Notes: generated by a model from the sequence alone, not told the origin. 64,000 nt of DNA from Pseudomonas orientalis (GCF_002934065.1 NZ_CP018049.1:4090501-4154500), one strand, 5' to 3'; shown: positions 1 to 9,354, counted from the first letter of the stretch. A program made the numbers and translations.

Positions 1-172
1 CGGTTTCGCCCTTGCCCGCGCCTTCGATGCCGTTGATCAGAATGATCACCGGAAAGCGCTTCTGCTGTTGCAGCTCGTACTGCACTTCCAGCAAGGCCTC
101 ACGCAGGGCCGGCACTTCGGCGTCATAGGTGTCTTTGTCGATGGCGTGACCGATTTCGGCGGATTCGAACAT
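1..172 (-). CDS. pap: Polyphosphate:AMP phosphotransferase, N-terminal fragment
   Basis: Only the first 57 codons are inside the window; the gene runs off the left edge. The reading begins MFESAEIGHAIDKDTYDAEV and reaches the Walker A-like stretch NGIEGAGKGET, which is characteristic of the PPK2 family. In Pseudomonas this start matches the class II PPK2 enzyme Pap, which moves a phosphate from polyphosphate to AMP to give ADP in the cytoplasm. It is transcribed divergently from mnmC across a gap of about 155 bases. The assignment rests on the recognisable N-terminus only; the second kinase domain cannot be seen. Confidence 0.85.
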   Translation of the reverse strand, partial: MFESAEIGHAIDKDTYDAEVPALREALLEVQYELQQQKRFPVIILINGIEGAGKGET

Positions 173-328
173 GGGCAGCTCCGTTTCAAGATGGCTCAAG
201 ACTAGCGGATTGGGCAACGACACGCGGGAGGAAATTCAACCGCCGCTTGCCGTGGATCAATTCAATACCGGTTGATCGGCTAGAATGGCCGCCTTGTCGT
301 TACCTGCCGTTATCTATACGAGCCCCCC

Positions 329-2332
329 ATGACCCCGATCACCCACGCCCAGCTCGACTGGGACGACCAAGGCCGCCCGCACTCGCGGGTGTTCGATGAC
401 GTGTACTTCTCCGACCAGTCGGGCCTGGAAGAAACCCGTTATGTATTCCTTGAACAGAACCGCCTGCAGGCGCGTTTTGCGGCCTTGCCGGCCGACGGGC
501 GCCTGGTGATCGGCGAAACCGGATTCGGTACGGGCTTGAATTTCCTGTGTGCCTGGCAGTTATTCGACCAACAGGCGGTGGCCGGGGCACGCCTGCATTT
601 TGTCAGCGTGGAAAAATACCCGCTCAGCCATGCCGACCTGCAACGCGCCCTCGCCCTCTGGCCCGAGCTGCAACCTTACGCCGAACAATTGCTGGCCCAG
701 TACATCGCCATCCATCAGGGCTTTCAGCGCCTGGTGCTGGACGCCGGTCGCGTCACCCTGACCCTGTTGATCGGCGACGCCCTGGAGCAGTTGCCGCAAC
801 TGGACGCGCAAATAGATGCGTGGTTTCTCGACGGCTTTGCCCCGGCGAAAAACCCGGACATGTGGACCGCCGAGCTGTTCGCCGAACTGGCGCGCCTGGC
901 CGCACCGGGCTCGACCATCAGCACCTTCACCAGCACCGGCTGGGTACGCCGGCTGATCAATGCCGCCGGGTTCAAGATGAAACGCACGCCCGGCATTGGC
1001 CACAAGTGGGAGATCCTGCGCGGGGAGTTCCTGGGGTGGCCCGAGGCCCGTCCGGCGCCCGCCCGCGCCAAGCCCTGGTTCGCACGGCCGGCGCCGGTCA
1101 CCGGTGACCGCCACGCCCTGGTCATCGGCGGCGGCCTGGCCGGTTGTGCCACCGCAGCCAGCCTGGCGGCGCGGGGTTGGCGGGTGAGCTTGCTGGAACG
1201 GCATGCCGGCCTGGCCGCAGAGGCCTCGGGCAATCCCCAGGGCGTGCTGTACCTGAAGCTCTCAGCGCACGGAACGGCACTGTCCCAACTGATACTCAGC
1301 GGCTTCGGGCATACCCGACGCCTGCTCGAACAGCTGCACCGTGGCGTCGACTGGGACGACTGCGGCGTGTTGCAACTGGCGTTCGACGCCAGGGAAGGCG
1401 AGCGCCAGGCCCAACTGGCGGCAGCCTTTCCCCCAGCACTGTTGCACTTGGTCGATCGCGATCAGGCCCGGCAATGCGCCGGGATCGACGTGGCCCAGGG
1501 CGGTCTGTTTTTCCCCGAAGGCGGCTGGGTACATCCACCGTCGCTCTGCCAGTGGCAGGCAACGCACCCCTTGATTAACGTGCTCACCCACCGCGAGGTG
1601 CTTGAGCTCGACCGAGTGGATGACCAATGGTGCGCGCGCGACGGTGATCGGCTACTGGCCAGTGCCAGCGTGGTCGTGCTCGCCGGCGCTGCCGAGATCA
1701 AGCGCTTCGCACCCAGCGCCGACTTGCCGCTCAAGCGCATCCGCGGGCAAATCACCTGCCTGGCGCAGACGCCGGCAAGCCGGGCGCTGGCCACCGTGGT
1801 CTGCGCTGAAGGTTATGTCGCACCGGCCCGCCTGGGCGAGCATACCCTGGGCGCCAGTTTTGATTTCAATAACCAGGACCTAACCCCCACCAGCGCCGAA
1901 CATGCCGGCAACCTGGAAATGCTGCGTGAAATCTCCGAGGACCTGTTGCAACGCCTGGACGCTGACGCGATGGCACCGGAACACTTGCAGGGCCGCGCGG
2001 CCTTTCGTTGCACCAGCCCCGACTACCTGCCGATCGTCGGCCCGTTGGCTGATCTTGAGGCTTTTGCACAGGTGTACGCCGCACTGGGCAAAGACGCCCG
2101 GCAAGTGCCAGACCTACCCTGCCCGTGGCTGCCGGGCCTGTACATCAACAGCGGGCACGGCTCACGCGGCCTGGTCACCGCGCCACTGTGCGGCGAACTG
2201 CTGGCAGCCTGGCTCTGTGACGAACCACTGCCCTTGCCGAGCGCGGTGGCCGAGGCCTGTCATCCCAATCGATTTGCCCTGCGCGCCCTGGTTCGCGGCC
2301 AATCACAGGCCTCTAAAGTGCAGGCCGGATGA
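329..2332 (+). CDS. mnmC: Bifunctional tRNA 5-methylaminomethyl-2-thiouridine modification enzyme MnmC
   Basis: This 667-residue cytoplasmic enzyme completes the mnm5s2U modification at tRNA wobble position 34. The C-terminal FAD domain removes the carboxymethyl group and the N-terminal domain methylates with S-adenosylmethionine. Visible marks are the SAM-binding loop GETGFGTGLNFL (residues 62-73), the WFLDGFAPAKNPDMW methyltransferase motif near residue 170, and a dinucleotide-binding start VIGGGLAGCATAAS near residue 264. Length and domain order match the fused MnmC of gamma-proteobacteria. The ATG follows a weak purine stretch, and a possible -10 (TAGAAT) lies about 45 bases upstream. It appears to be monocistronic. 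Confidence 0.96.
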   Translation: MTPITHAQLDWDDQGRPHSRVFDDVYFSDQSGLEETRYVFLEQNRLQARFAALPADGRLVIGETGFGTGLNFLCAWQLFDQQAVAGARLHFVSVEKYPLSHADLQRALALWPELQPYAEQLLAQYIAIHQGFQRLVLDAGRVTLTLLIGDALEQLPQLDAQIDAWFLDGFAPAKNPDMWTAELFAELARLAAPGSTISTFTSTGWVRRLINAAGFKMKRTPGIGHKWEILRGEFLGWPEARPAPARAKPWFARPAPVTGDRHALVIGGGLAGCATAASLAARGWRVSLLERHAGLAAEASGNPQGVLYLKLSAHGTALSQLILSGFGHTRRLLEQLHRGVDWDDCGVLQLAFDAREGERQAQLAAAFPPALLHLVDRDQARQCAGIDVAQGGLFFPEGGWVHPPSLCQWQATHPLINVLTHREVLELDRVDDQWCARDGDRLLASASVVVLAGAAEIKRFAPSADLPLKRIRGQITCLAQTPASRALATVVCAEGYVAPARLGEHTLGASFDFNNQDLTPTSAEHAGNLEMLREISEDLLQRLDADAMAPEHLQGRAAFRCTSPDYLPIVGPLADLEAFAQVYAALGKDARQVPDLPCPWLPGLYINSGHGSRGLVTAPLCGELLAAWLCDEPLPLPSAVAEACHPNRFALRALVRGQSQASKVQAG

Positions 2333-2465
2333 CCTCATGGCAGTTTGCTTTATAACTTATTGATCTAAAACTCCACGCATAGCGCTGGGTCAGTTTCTGG
2401 GTACGCGCCCTTTAAGGCGTATTGAGTATTGACCCCTCCCCAACGGAAAAACCGGTAAGGAACTT

Positions 2466-4238
2466 ATGTGTGGACTAGCTGGCGAGTTACGCTTTGATCA
2501 TCAACCTGCCGACCTGGCAGCCGTGGAACGCATCACGCATCACCTCGCCCCCCGTGGCCCCGACGCCTGGGGCTTTCACGCCCAGGGGCCGATTGCCCTC
2601 GGTCATCGCCGCCTGAAAATCATGGACCTGTCGGACGGCTCCGCCCAACCGATGGTCGACGCCCAACTGGGGCTGTCCCTGGCCTTCAATGGCGCGATCT
2701 ACAACTTCCCGGAACTGCGCCAAGAGCTGGAAGCCCTCGGCTACGCCTTCTATTCCGGCGGTGACACCGAAGTGCTGCTCAAGGGCTATCACGCCTGGGG
2801 CGAAGCGCTTCTGCCCAAGCTCAACGGCATGTTCGCGTTCGCCATCTGGGAGCGCGATGCCCAGCGTCTGTTCATCGCCCGTGACCGTCTCGGTGTGAAG
2901 CCTTTGTACCTGTCGCGCACCGGCCAGCGCCTGCGCTTTGCCTCGGCCTTGCCGGCGCTGCTCAAGGGCGGCGATATCAACCCGATCCTCGACCCGGTGG
3001 CACTCAATCACTACCTCAACTTCCATGCCGTGGTGCCTGCACCGCGCACCCTGCTGGCAGGCATTGAAAAACTGCCGCCGGCGAGCTGGATGCGCATCGA
3101 TGCCAACGGCAAGACCGAACAGCACACCTGGTGGACCCTGCCCTACGGCCCCCATGAGGATGAAAAACACCTGACCCTGGAAGACTGGACCGATCGCGTG
3201 CTCGACAGCACCCGCGAAGCCGTCGCGATCCGCCAGCGCGCGGCCGTGGATGTCGGCGTGCTGCTCTCCGGCGGCGTCGACTCGAGCATGCTCGTCGGCC
3301 TGCTGCGTGAAGTCGGCGTGCAAGACCTGTCGACCTTCTCCATCGGTTTTGAAGACGCGGGCGGCGAGGCTGGCAACGAGTTCCAGTACTCCGACCTGAT
3401 CGCCAAGCACTATGGCACCCGTCACCACCAGTTGCGCATCGCCGAAAGCGAGATCATCGAGCAACTGCCGGCCGCGTTCCGCGCCATGAGCGAGCCGATG
3501 GTCAGTCATGACTGCATCGCCTTCTACCTGCTGTCGCGGGAAGTGGCCAAGCATTGCAAGGTGGTGCAGAGCGGTCAGGGCGCCGATGAGCTGTTCGCCG
3601 GTTACCACTGGTACCCGCAGGTGGACGGCGCCAGCGACCCGTATGCGGCTTATCGCGATGCCTTTTTCGACCGTAGCTACGACGACTACGCCGCCACCGT
3701 CGCGCCGAAATGGCTGACCGCCAACGACGCCGCCGGGGACTTCGTGCGCGAACACTTCGCGATGCCGGGGGCTGATGCCGCCGTCGACAAGGCCCTGCGC
3801 CTGGACAGCACGGTGATGCTGGTGGACGACCCGGTCAAGCGCGTCGACAACATGACCATGGCCTGGGGCCTGGAAGCGCGCACGCCGTTCCTCGATTACC
3901 GCCTGGTGGAACTGTCGGCCCGTGTGCCGGGCAAGTTCAAGTTGCCCGACGGCGGCAAGCAAGTGCTCAAGGAGGCCGCGCGTCGGGTGATCCCCAGCGA
4001 AGTGATCGACCGCAAGAAAGGCTACTTCCCGGTGCCAGGCCTCAAGCATTTGCAAGGCGACACCCTGAACTGGGTGCGCGAGCTGCTGCTGGACCCTAGC
4101 CAGGACCGTGGCCTGTTCAACCCCGCCATGCTCGACCGCCTGCTGACGGACCCACAAGGCCAACTGACCCCGTTGCGCGGCTCCAAGCTGTGGCAACTGG
4201 CGGCGCTGAACCTGTGGCTCAGCGAACAAGGAATCTGA
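2466..4238 (+). CDS. N-acetylglutaminylglutamine amidotransferase (asparagine synthetase family)
   Basis: This 590-residue class II glutamine amidotransferase has the catalytic Cys as residue 2 (MCGLAGELRF) and the asparagine-synthetase pyrophosphatase loop SGGVDSS near residue 268. It is followed after 3 bases by an N-acetylglutaminylglutamine synthetase and then by an M42 peptidase. That order defines the NAGGN osmolyte operon, so the likely reaction is amidation of the dipeptide to N-acetylglutaminylglutamine amide, a compatible solute made under salt stress. An AsnB role in asparagine synthesis is less likely because of this context. The ribosome site is GGTAAGGAAC just upstream. Some databases call it asnO. 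Confidence 0.93.
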   Translation: MCGLAGELRFDHQPADLAAVERITHHLAPRGPDAWGFHAQGPIALGHRRLKIMDLSDGSAQPMVDAQLGLSLAFNGAIYNFPELRQELEALGYAFYSGGDTEVLLKGYHAWGEALLPKLNGMFAFAIWERDAQRLFIARDRLGVKPLYLSRTGQRLRFASALPALLKGGDINPILDPVALNHYLNFHAVVPAPRTLLAGIEKLPPASWMRIDANGKTEQHTWWTLPYGPHEDEKHLTLEDWTDRVLDSTREAVAIRQRAAVDVGVLLSGGVDSSMLVGLLREVGVQDLSTFSIGFEDAGGEAGNEFQYSDLIAKHYGTRHHQLRIAESEIIEQLPAAFRAMSEPMVSHDCIAFYLLSREVAKHCKVVQSGQGADELFAGYHWYPQVDGASDPYAAYRDAFFDRSYDDYAATVAPKWLTANDAAGDFVREHFAMPGADAAVDKALRLDSTVMLVDDPVKRVDNMTMAWGLEARTPFLDYRLVELSARVPGKFKLPDGGKQVLKEAARRVIPSEVIDRKKGYFPVPGLKHLQGDTLNWVRELLLDPSQDRGLFNPAMLDRLLTDPQGQLTPLRGSKLWQLAALNLWLSEQGI

Positions 4239-4241
4239 TCG

Positions 4242-5987
4242 ATGAAACCTAACGCCGCGGCGTACAGCCAACGCTTGCTCAAGGGCCAGGCGCCGACCTA
4301 CGAGCGCCTCCAGGCCCGGCTGGCCGAAGACGGCAGTGCGCAAGGCCCCGAACCGATTGCCGTGCATTGCGGTTGGGGGCGTCTGTTGATCGGGCACACC
4401 TTCCCCGACCCGGCCAGCCTCGCCCAGGAACTGCTCAACGAACAACCCGGCGAGCGCGACATCGCGCTGTATGTGGCCGCGCCGCAGCAGATCCTCGGCA
4501 TCGATCCGCAGCAGTTGTTCCTCGACCCTTCAGACACCCTGCGCCTGTGGTTCAGTGATTACCGCCCGGCCACCCGTGTGTTTCGCGGCTTTCGTATCCG
4601 ACGGGTGCAGAGCGAGGCCGACTGGCACGCGGTGAACCTGTTGTATCAGGGCCGTGGCATGCTGCCGGTCGACGCCGAACGCCTGACGCCGCGCCATCAG
4701 GGCGGCCCGGTGTACTGGCTGGCCGAAGATGAGGACAGCGGCGCGGTCATCGGCAGCGTCATGGGCCTGAACCATCAGAAAGCATTCCGCGACCCGGAAA
4801 ACGGTTGCAGCTTGTGGTGCCTGGCGGTGGACCCGCACTGCACCCGCCCCGGCGTGGGCGAAGTGCTGGTGCGCCACTTGGTGGAACATTTCATGAGCCG
4901 TGGCTTGAGCTACCTGGACCTGTCGGTGCTGCACGATAACCGCCAGGCCAAGAGCCTGTATGCCAAGCTGGGCTTCCGTGCATTGACCACGTTCGCCATC
5001 AAGCACAAGAACGGCATCAACCAGCCACTGTTTCTTGGCCCCGGACCGCAGGCCGGGTTCAATCCCTATGCACGGATCATCGTCGAAGAAGCCCATCGAC
5101 GTGGCATCGATGTGCACGTAGACGATGCCGCCGCCGGCCTGTTCACCCTCAGCCACGGCGGGCGCCGCATGCGCTGCCGCGAGTCGCTGAGCGACCTGAC
5201 CAGCGCCATCAGCATGACCCTGTGCCAGGACAAGAGCCTGACCCACAAGGTGCTCAAGGCCGCCGGCTTGAAGTTGCCTGCGCAGCAATTGGCGGGCAGT
5301 GCCGACGACAACCTCGAGTTTCTCGATGAGCACCAACGCATCGTGGTCAAGCCGCTCGATGGCGAGCAGGGCCAGGGCGTGGCGGTGGATCTGCAAACGT
5401 TCGAGGAGATGCAGCAAGCCATCGAAGCGGCGCGCCAGTTCGACAGCCGGGTACTGCTCGAAAGCTTCCACGAGGGCCTTGACCTGCGCATTCTGGTGAT
5501 TGGCTTCGAGGTGGTCGCCGCTGCGATTCGCCGCCCGGCCGAAGTGATCGGTGACGGTCAGCATTCGATTCGTGCATTGATCGAAGCACAGAGCCGGCGG
5601 CGTCAGGCCGCCACCGATGGCGAGAGCAAGATTCCCCTGGACGCGGAAACCGAGCGCACCCTCAAGGCCGCCGGCTACAGCTACGACAGCGTGCTGCCCC
5701 GTGGCGTGCAACTGGCCGTGCGCCGCACCGCCAACCTGCACACCGGTGGGTGCCTGGAAGATGTCACCGCTATTTTGCATCCGACCCTGTTGGATGCCGC
5801 CGTGCGCGCAGCCCGCGCCCTGGATATCCCCATGGTCGGCCTGGACCTGATGGTGCCCGCTGCCGACCAGCCCGAGTACGTCTTCATTGAAGCCAATGAG
5901 CGCGCCGGGCTGGCCAATCATGAACCGCAACCTACCGCTGAGAAGTTTGTGGATTTATTGTTCCCACACAGTCAGCCGGCCCCCTGA
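4242..5987 (+). CDS. ngg: N-acetylglutaminylglutamine synthetase (GNAT plus ATP-grasp)
   Basis: This is a 581-residue two-domain enzyme. Residues of about 110-270 form a GNAT acetyltransferase (CLAVDPHCTRPGVGEVLVRH and, further on, NRQAKSLYAKLGF). Residues of about 305-575 form an ATP-grasp ligase (VVKPLDGEQGQGV and a late FIEANERAGL). Together they would acetylate one glutamine and ligate it to a second, giving the dipeptide amidated by the gene upstream. The ATG lies 3 bases after the amidotransferase stop, so translation is probably coupled. Regulation by osmotic stress is known for this operon type, but I saw no clear promoter motif. Confidence 0.94.
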   Translation: MKPNAAAYSQRLLKGQAPTYERLQARLAEDGSAQGPEPIAVHCGWGRLLIGHTFPDPASLAQELLNEQPGERDIALYVAAPQQILGIDPQQLFLDPSDTLRLWFSDYRPATRVFRGFRIRRVQSEADWHAVNLLYQGRGMLPVDAERLTPRHQGGPVYWLAEDEDSGAVIGSVMGLNHQKAFRDPENGCSLWCLAVDPHCTRPGVGEVLVRHLVEHFMSRGLSYLDLSVLHDNRQAKSLYAKLGFRALTTFAIKHKNGINQPLFLGPGPQAGFNPYARIIVEEAHRRGIDVHVDDAAAGLFTLSHGGRRMRCRESLSDLTSAISMTLCQDKSLTHKVLKAAGLKLPAQQLAGSADDNLEFLDEHQRIVVKPLDGEQGQGVAVDLQTFEEMQQAIEAARQFDSRVLLESFHEGLDLRILVIGFEVVAAAIRRPAEVIGDGQHSIRALIEAQSRRRQAATDGESKIPLDAETERTLKAAGYSYDSVLPRGVQLAVRRTANLHTGGCLEDVTAILHPTLLDAAVRAARALDIPMVGLDLMVPAADQPEYVFIEANERAGLANHEPQPTAEKFVDLLFPHSQPAP

Positions 5988-6003
5988 GGAATGTGAAACC
6001 GCT

Positions 6004-6074
6004 ATCGGGGGCAAGCCCCCTCCCACATTTGCCTGTGTTCACACATCAAGGGTGGGAGGGGGCTTGCCCCCGAT
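6004..6074. repeat. REP pair, family A, reversed arrangement
   Basis: Two copies of the family A REP (core GGGGGCTTGCCCCCGAT) sit back to back between ngg and the M42 peptidase gene. The left copy is in the reverse orientation and the right copy in the forward one, the opposite of most pairs in this window. It lies inside what is otherwise an operon, so it may act on mRNA stability or processing. Confidence 0.9.
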
Positions 6075-6149
6075 GAGGCCGGCACAGTCAACGAATCTCT
6101 CAACCCCATCATCGAAACCATCGATGCCCTCAACTCATCAGGAGTTTCC

Positions 6150-7349
6150 ATGACTCGAACCATTCCCGAACCCGATCTCGCCTACCTGCAAAAAGTCCTG
6201 CTGGAAATGCTCGCCATTCCCAGCCCCACCGGCTTTACCGACACCATCGTGCGCTACGTCGCCGAACGCCTGGAAGAGCTTGGTATCCCGTTTGAAATGA
6301 CCCGGCGCGGTACAATTCGCGCGACCCTCAAGGGCCAGAAAAACAGCCCTGACCGCGCCGTCTCCGCGCACCTGGACACCATCGGCGCCGCCGTGCGCGC
6401 CATCAAGGACAACGGTCGCCTGACACTGGCGCCGGTCGGCTGCTGGTCAAGCCGCTTTGCCGAAGGCAGCCGTGTCAGCCTGTTCACCGACAACGGCGTG
6501 ATCCGCGGCAGCGTGCTGCCACTGATGGCCTCCGGGCACGCGTTCAACACCGCCGTGGATGAAATGCCGGTGAGCTGGGACCACGTGGAACTGCGCCTGG
6601 ACGCCTACTGCGCGACCCGTGCCGATTGCGATTCCCTGGGGATCAGCGTCGGTGACTACGTGGCATTCGACCCACTGCCGGAGTTCACCGAAAGCGGCCA
6701 CATCAGCGCACGTCACCTGGACGACAAGGCCGGCGTCGCGGCCCTGCTCGCTGCGCTCAAGGCCATCATCGACAGCGGCGAACCGTTGCTCATCGACTGC
6801 CACCCGCTGTTCACCATCACCGAGGAAACCGGCAGCGGTGCCGCCGCCGCCCTGCCCTGGGATGTGAGTGAATTCGTCGGCATCGACATCGCCCCGGTCG
6901 CTCCGGGCCAGCACTCCAGCGAGCACGCGGTGAGCGTGGCGATGCAGGATTCCGGAGGACCGTACGACTATCACCTGTCACGGCACCTGCTGCGCCTGGC
7001 GGCGGACAACGACCTGCCGGTGCGCCGCGATCTGTTCCGCTACTACTTCAGCGATGCGCACTCGGCGGTCACTGCCGGGCATGACATTCGTACCGCCCTG
7101 CTGGCGTTCGGCTGCGATGCCACCCACGGTTACGAGCGCACCCATATCGACAGCCTGGCGGCGCTGAGTCGGCTGCTTGGCGCCTATATACTCAGCCCAC
7201 CGGTATTTGCCAGCGACGCGCAACCGGCACAAGGCTCTCTCGACCGCTTCAGCCATCAGATCGAACATGAGACGCAAATGGAGAGCGATACCCGGGTGCC
7301 GTCGGTGGACAGCCTGGTCGGGCACAAATCCGATGTTGGCAGCAGCTGA
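6150..7349 (+). CDS. NAGGN-system M42 family metallopeptidase
   Basis: This 399-residue cytoplasmic M42/M20-like zinc aminopeptidase shows the co-catalytic metal pattern: SAHLDT early, HLDDKAGVAA in the middle, TEETGSG with the catalytic Glu pair, and DIAP afterwards. It is the third gene of the NAGGN cluster and is known in that context as the osmoprotectant NAGGN system M42 peptidase. Its exact substrate is not established; turnover of the dipeptide osmolyte is the obvious inference. It is separated from ngg by a REP pair, so its expression may differ from the two genes before it. A GGAG site precedes the ATG. Confidence 0.9.
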   Translation: MTRTIPEPDLAYLQKVLLEMLAIPSPTGFTDTIVRYVAERLEELGIPFEMTRRGTIRATLKGQKNSPDRAVSAHLDTIGAAVRAIKDNGRLTLAPVGCWSSRFAEGSRVSLFTDNGVIRGSVLPLMASGHAFNTAVDEMPVSWDHVELRLDAYCATRADCDSLGISVGDYVAFDPLPEFTESGHISARHLDDKAGVAALLAALKAIIDSGEPLLIDCHPLFTITEETGSGAAAALPWDVSEFVGIDIAPVAPGQHSSEHAVSVAMQDSGGPYDYHLSRHLLRLAADNDLPVRRDLFRYYFSDAHSAVTAGHDIRTALLAFGCDATHGYERTHIDSLAALSRLLGAYILSPPVFASDAQPAQGSLDRFSHQIEHETQMESDTRVPSVDSLVGHKSDVGSS

Positions 7350-7424
7350 TACTGCACACGCCTGATATTGGCAACAAAGGTCCCGGCACAGTAGCATCGC
7401 CGGGACCTGACCCCCGAGGCTTAT

Positions 7425-7652
7425 ATGCTGATTCCCTACGACGCGCTTGAAGTCGACACCCTGACCCGCCTCATCGAAGATTTCGTCACCCGCGATGGCA
7501 CCGACAATGGTGACGACACACCGCTGGAGACCCGCGTATTGCGCGTGCGCCAGGCACTGACCAAGGGTCAGGCGCTGATCGTGTTCGACCCGGAAAGCGA
7601 GCAATGCCAACTGATGCTCAAGCACGACGTGCCCAAGCATCTGTTTGACTGA
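7425..7652 (+). CDS. YheU family protein
   Basis: This 75-residue acidic protein beginning MLIPYDALEVDTLTRLIEDF matches the small YheU family (PF06794) of gamma-proteobacteria. The molecular function of the family is unknown. The body is a helical N-terminal half with TRLIEDFVTRDGTD followed by RVRQALTKGQALIVFD. It ends 8 bases before the convergent CsrA paralogue. Confidence 0.9.
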   Translation: MLIPYDALEVDTLTRLIEDFVTRDGTDNGDDTPLETRVLRVRQALTKGQALIVFDPESEQCQLMLKHDVPKHLFD

Positions 7653-7660
7653 CCGTGACG

Positions 7661-7864
7661 CTACGGGTTGGGAACCGGCACCGGGCAAGCGGCGCTGGCC
7701 TGGCGTTCGAGGATTTTGCGGTAGACCTCGGCGCGATGCACGCTGACCCCTGCCGGCGCTTCGATACCGAACTTAACGTGGTTGGCGCTGACTTCAAGAA
7801 TGTGCAAAGCGATATCATCACCGATGGAAATGCTTTTGCCTGACGTACGGCTCAAGACCAGCAT
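7661..7864 (-). CDS. csrA: CsrA/Rsm family RNA-binding regulator (divergent paralogue)
   Basis: This 67-residue protein begins MLVLSRTSGKSISIGDDI and keeps VHRAEVY, with Arg44 of the RNA-binding loop present. CsrA/Rsm proteins are dimers that bind GGA motifs in mRNA leaders and control translation. The usual VHREEI is VHRAEV here, and the tail is proline rich (CPVPVPNP), so this is not the main RsmA or RsmE of Pseudomonas but a more divergent member. The start is supported by AAGGA 8 bases upstream. It stands alone, facing the YheU gene. Which GacA-controlled sRNAs it binds cannot be told from the sequence. Confidence 0.9.
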   Translation of the reverse strand: MLVLSRTSGKSISIGDDIALHILEVSANHVKFGIEAPAGVSVHRAEVYRKILERQASAACPVPVPNP

Positions 7865-7992
7865 GGCGGTCGTCCTTTTTCGAATATCCGGACCCTGACC
7901 ATGCTCGTTTGAAGCCTGACCAGCAATGGCTTGCGGCCAAATCAGGCGGCACCTACACGCATAGGTAATTTAACTGACAGACTGCACCCGCA

Positions 7993-8808
7993 TCAGCCCT
8001 TTATGGCCTGCGCCTTGGCGCGCATCTTGTCGGCCATCAGCGTCATCTCGTCATACAGCAACTGCGGATTTTTCTGTTTGAGCATCCATGCCAACCGTCC
8101 CTGCTCATGGGGCAGAATCATGAACTCGCCTTCGCTTACGCGCTGATATATGTAGTCGGCGATATCCATGGCCGAAATCGGCGAACTCTCGAGCAACTTG
8201 CCCACCTGCGCTTTCATCGCCGGGGTCGGCCCGCGAAATGAATCAAGCAGATTGGTCTGGAAAAACGACGGGCAGACCACATGCACGCCGATTTCCTGTT
8301 GTTTGAGTTCCACCAGCAAACTTTCCGACAGTGCCACCACGCCGGCCTTGGCCACGTTGTAGTTACTCATGGCCGGCCCCTGCATCAGCGCGGCCATTGA
8401 GGCGATATTGATGATGCGGCCCTTGCTCTTTTCCAGCAGCGGCAGGAACGCCTTGCAGCCCTTGACCACGCCCATCAGGTTGATTGCAATCTGCCAGTCC
8501 CAATCCTCGAGCGACAGTTCGGCAAAGAATCCGCCGGAGGCCACGCCGGCGTTATTGACGATCACATCGATGCCGCCGAACTTCACTTCGCACGCCTGCG
8601 CCAACGCGGTGAGCTGGCTGTAATCACGCACATCGCAGCGCTGGATAAAACCGTCGCCACCGGCTTGGCGCACCAACCTCAGGGTTTCCTGCAAGCCGGA
8701 CTCGCTGACATCCGACAATGCCAGTTGCCACCCCTCACGGGCCCAGCGCAGTGCGATTTCACGACCCAGACCGGACCCGGCGCCCGTGATCATCATGCGG
8801 TTTTGCAT
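7993..8808 (-). CDS. Short-chain dehydrogenase/reductase
   Basis: This 271-residue NAD(P)-dependent oxidoreductase of the classical SDR family has the cofactor motif TGAGSGLGREIA at the N-terminus, NNAG in the middle, and the catalytic YNVAK (Tyr and Lys) preceded by a Ser-containing IASMAA strand. The substrate is not evident. The C-terminal extension after residue 230 (EQGRLAWMLKQKNPQLLYDEM) resembles the longer SDRs often found with lipid or aldehyde metabolism genes. The first ATG has little ribosome-site support; the Met five residues later is an alternative start. No partner gene is adjacent. Confidence 0.9.
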   Translation of the reverse strand: MQNRMMITGAGSGLGREIALRWAREGWQLALSDVSESGLQETLRLVRQAGGDGFIQRCDVRDYSQLTALAQACEVKFGGIDVIVNNAGVASGGFFAELSLEDWDWQIAINLMGVVKGCKAFLPLLEKSKGRIINIASMAALMQGPAMSNYNVAKAGVVALSESLLVELKQQEIGVHVVCPSFFQTNLLDSFRGPTPAMKAQVGKLLESSPISAMDIADYIYQRVSEGEFMILPHEQGRLAWMLKQKNPQLLYDEMTLMADKMRAKAQAIKG

Positions 8809-9137
8809 AGGAAGTAGCCTTGTGGTTCACGATGGAAGTGATCGGCAGTGTAGCGAAGGTTCCTGCCGCGCCCACGCACCATCAGAATGATGAATGCCCC
8901 AGGCAAACCGCGGGCTCGGTCGGATACTTGCGTATAGCCTAAGTTCAATATTTTTCAACTAACGTTGCGTAGTTGCGGCCGTGTTAAAAGAAATAAGCGA
9001 GCAAGCGAAATGCTTTAAAAAAATACTGAATTTTTTATCAGGCGGCAGAGTCGGAGTTGATAAGCCGTCCATTATCAGATGGACGAGACTCCCGCTGAAT
9101 AACCGGTCTTTACAGAAGGCCTATAAGGAATAAAACC
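8809..9137. other. Intergenic stretch, AT-rich, no gene recognised
   Basis: This spans the divergent starts of the SDR and the DUF3309 gene. It becomes AT-rich toward the right and has a small hairpin (GTCCAT at 9067-9072 pairing with ATGGAC at 9079-9084). It presumably holds both promoters, but I could not assign a sigma-factor motif with confidence. Confidence 0.5.
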
Positions 9138-9290
9138 ATGAGCCTGATTCTGATCATTATCCTGATTCTCCTGTTGGTGGGTGGCCTGCCGGTGTTCCCG
9201 CACTCGCGTAACTGGGGTTATGGCCCGTCGGGTATCCTGGGTGTGGTGCTGGTAGTTCTGCTGGTGCTGTTGTTGCTCGGCAAGATATAA
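9138..9290 (+). CDS. DUF3309 family small membrane protein
   Basis: This is a 50-residue protein. It begins with a hydrophobic helix rich in Leu and Ile (SLILIIILILLLVGG), then has a short polar turn PVFPHSRNWGYGPSG, then a second hydrophobic helix ending LLLLGKI. This two-helix layout with the central HSRNWGYGPSG motif is typical of DUF3309, whose function is unknown. It has a good ribosome site (AAGGA 8 bases before the ATG) and is followed directly by a strong terminator, so it is a real single gene. Confidence 0.88.
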   Translation: MSLILIIILILLLVGGLPVFPHSRNWGYGPSGILGVVLVVLLVLLLLGKI

Positions 9291-9312
9291 GCCCCTTCCA
9301 AGGGTAAAAAAA

Positions 9313-9338
9313 AGAGGCCTCAATGAGGCCTCTTTTTT
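9313..9338. terminator. Bidirectional intrinsic terminator
   Basis: The stem AGAGGCCT (9313-9320) pairs with AGGCCTCT (9326-9333). It is flanked by an A-run on the left and a T-run on the right, so it can end transcription from both the DUF3309 gene and the convergent LTA-synthase-like gene. Confidence 0.85.
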
Positions 9339-9354
9339 ATTGCCGGTTTGTTAG

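Noticed and set aside
2487..4445. Long open frame on the minus strand opposite the NAGGN amidotransferase gene
   Set aside because: Composition is that of a mirror frame in high-G+C DNA (rich in His, Gln, Arg, Gly), with no ribosome site; the plus-strand gene is certain.
6004..6074. Repeated GGGGCTTGCCCC units as a CRISPR array
   Set aside because: Units are inverted pairs scattered between genes, without regular spacers or cas genes.
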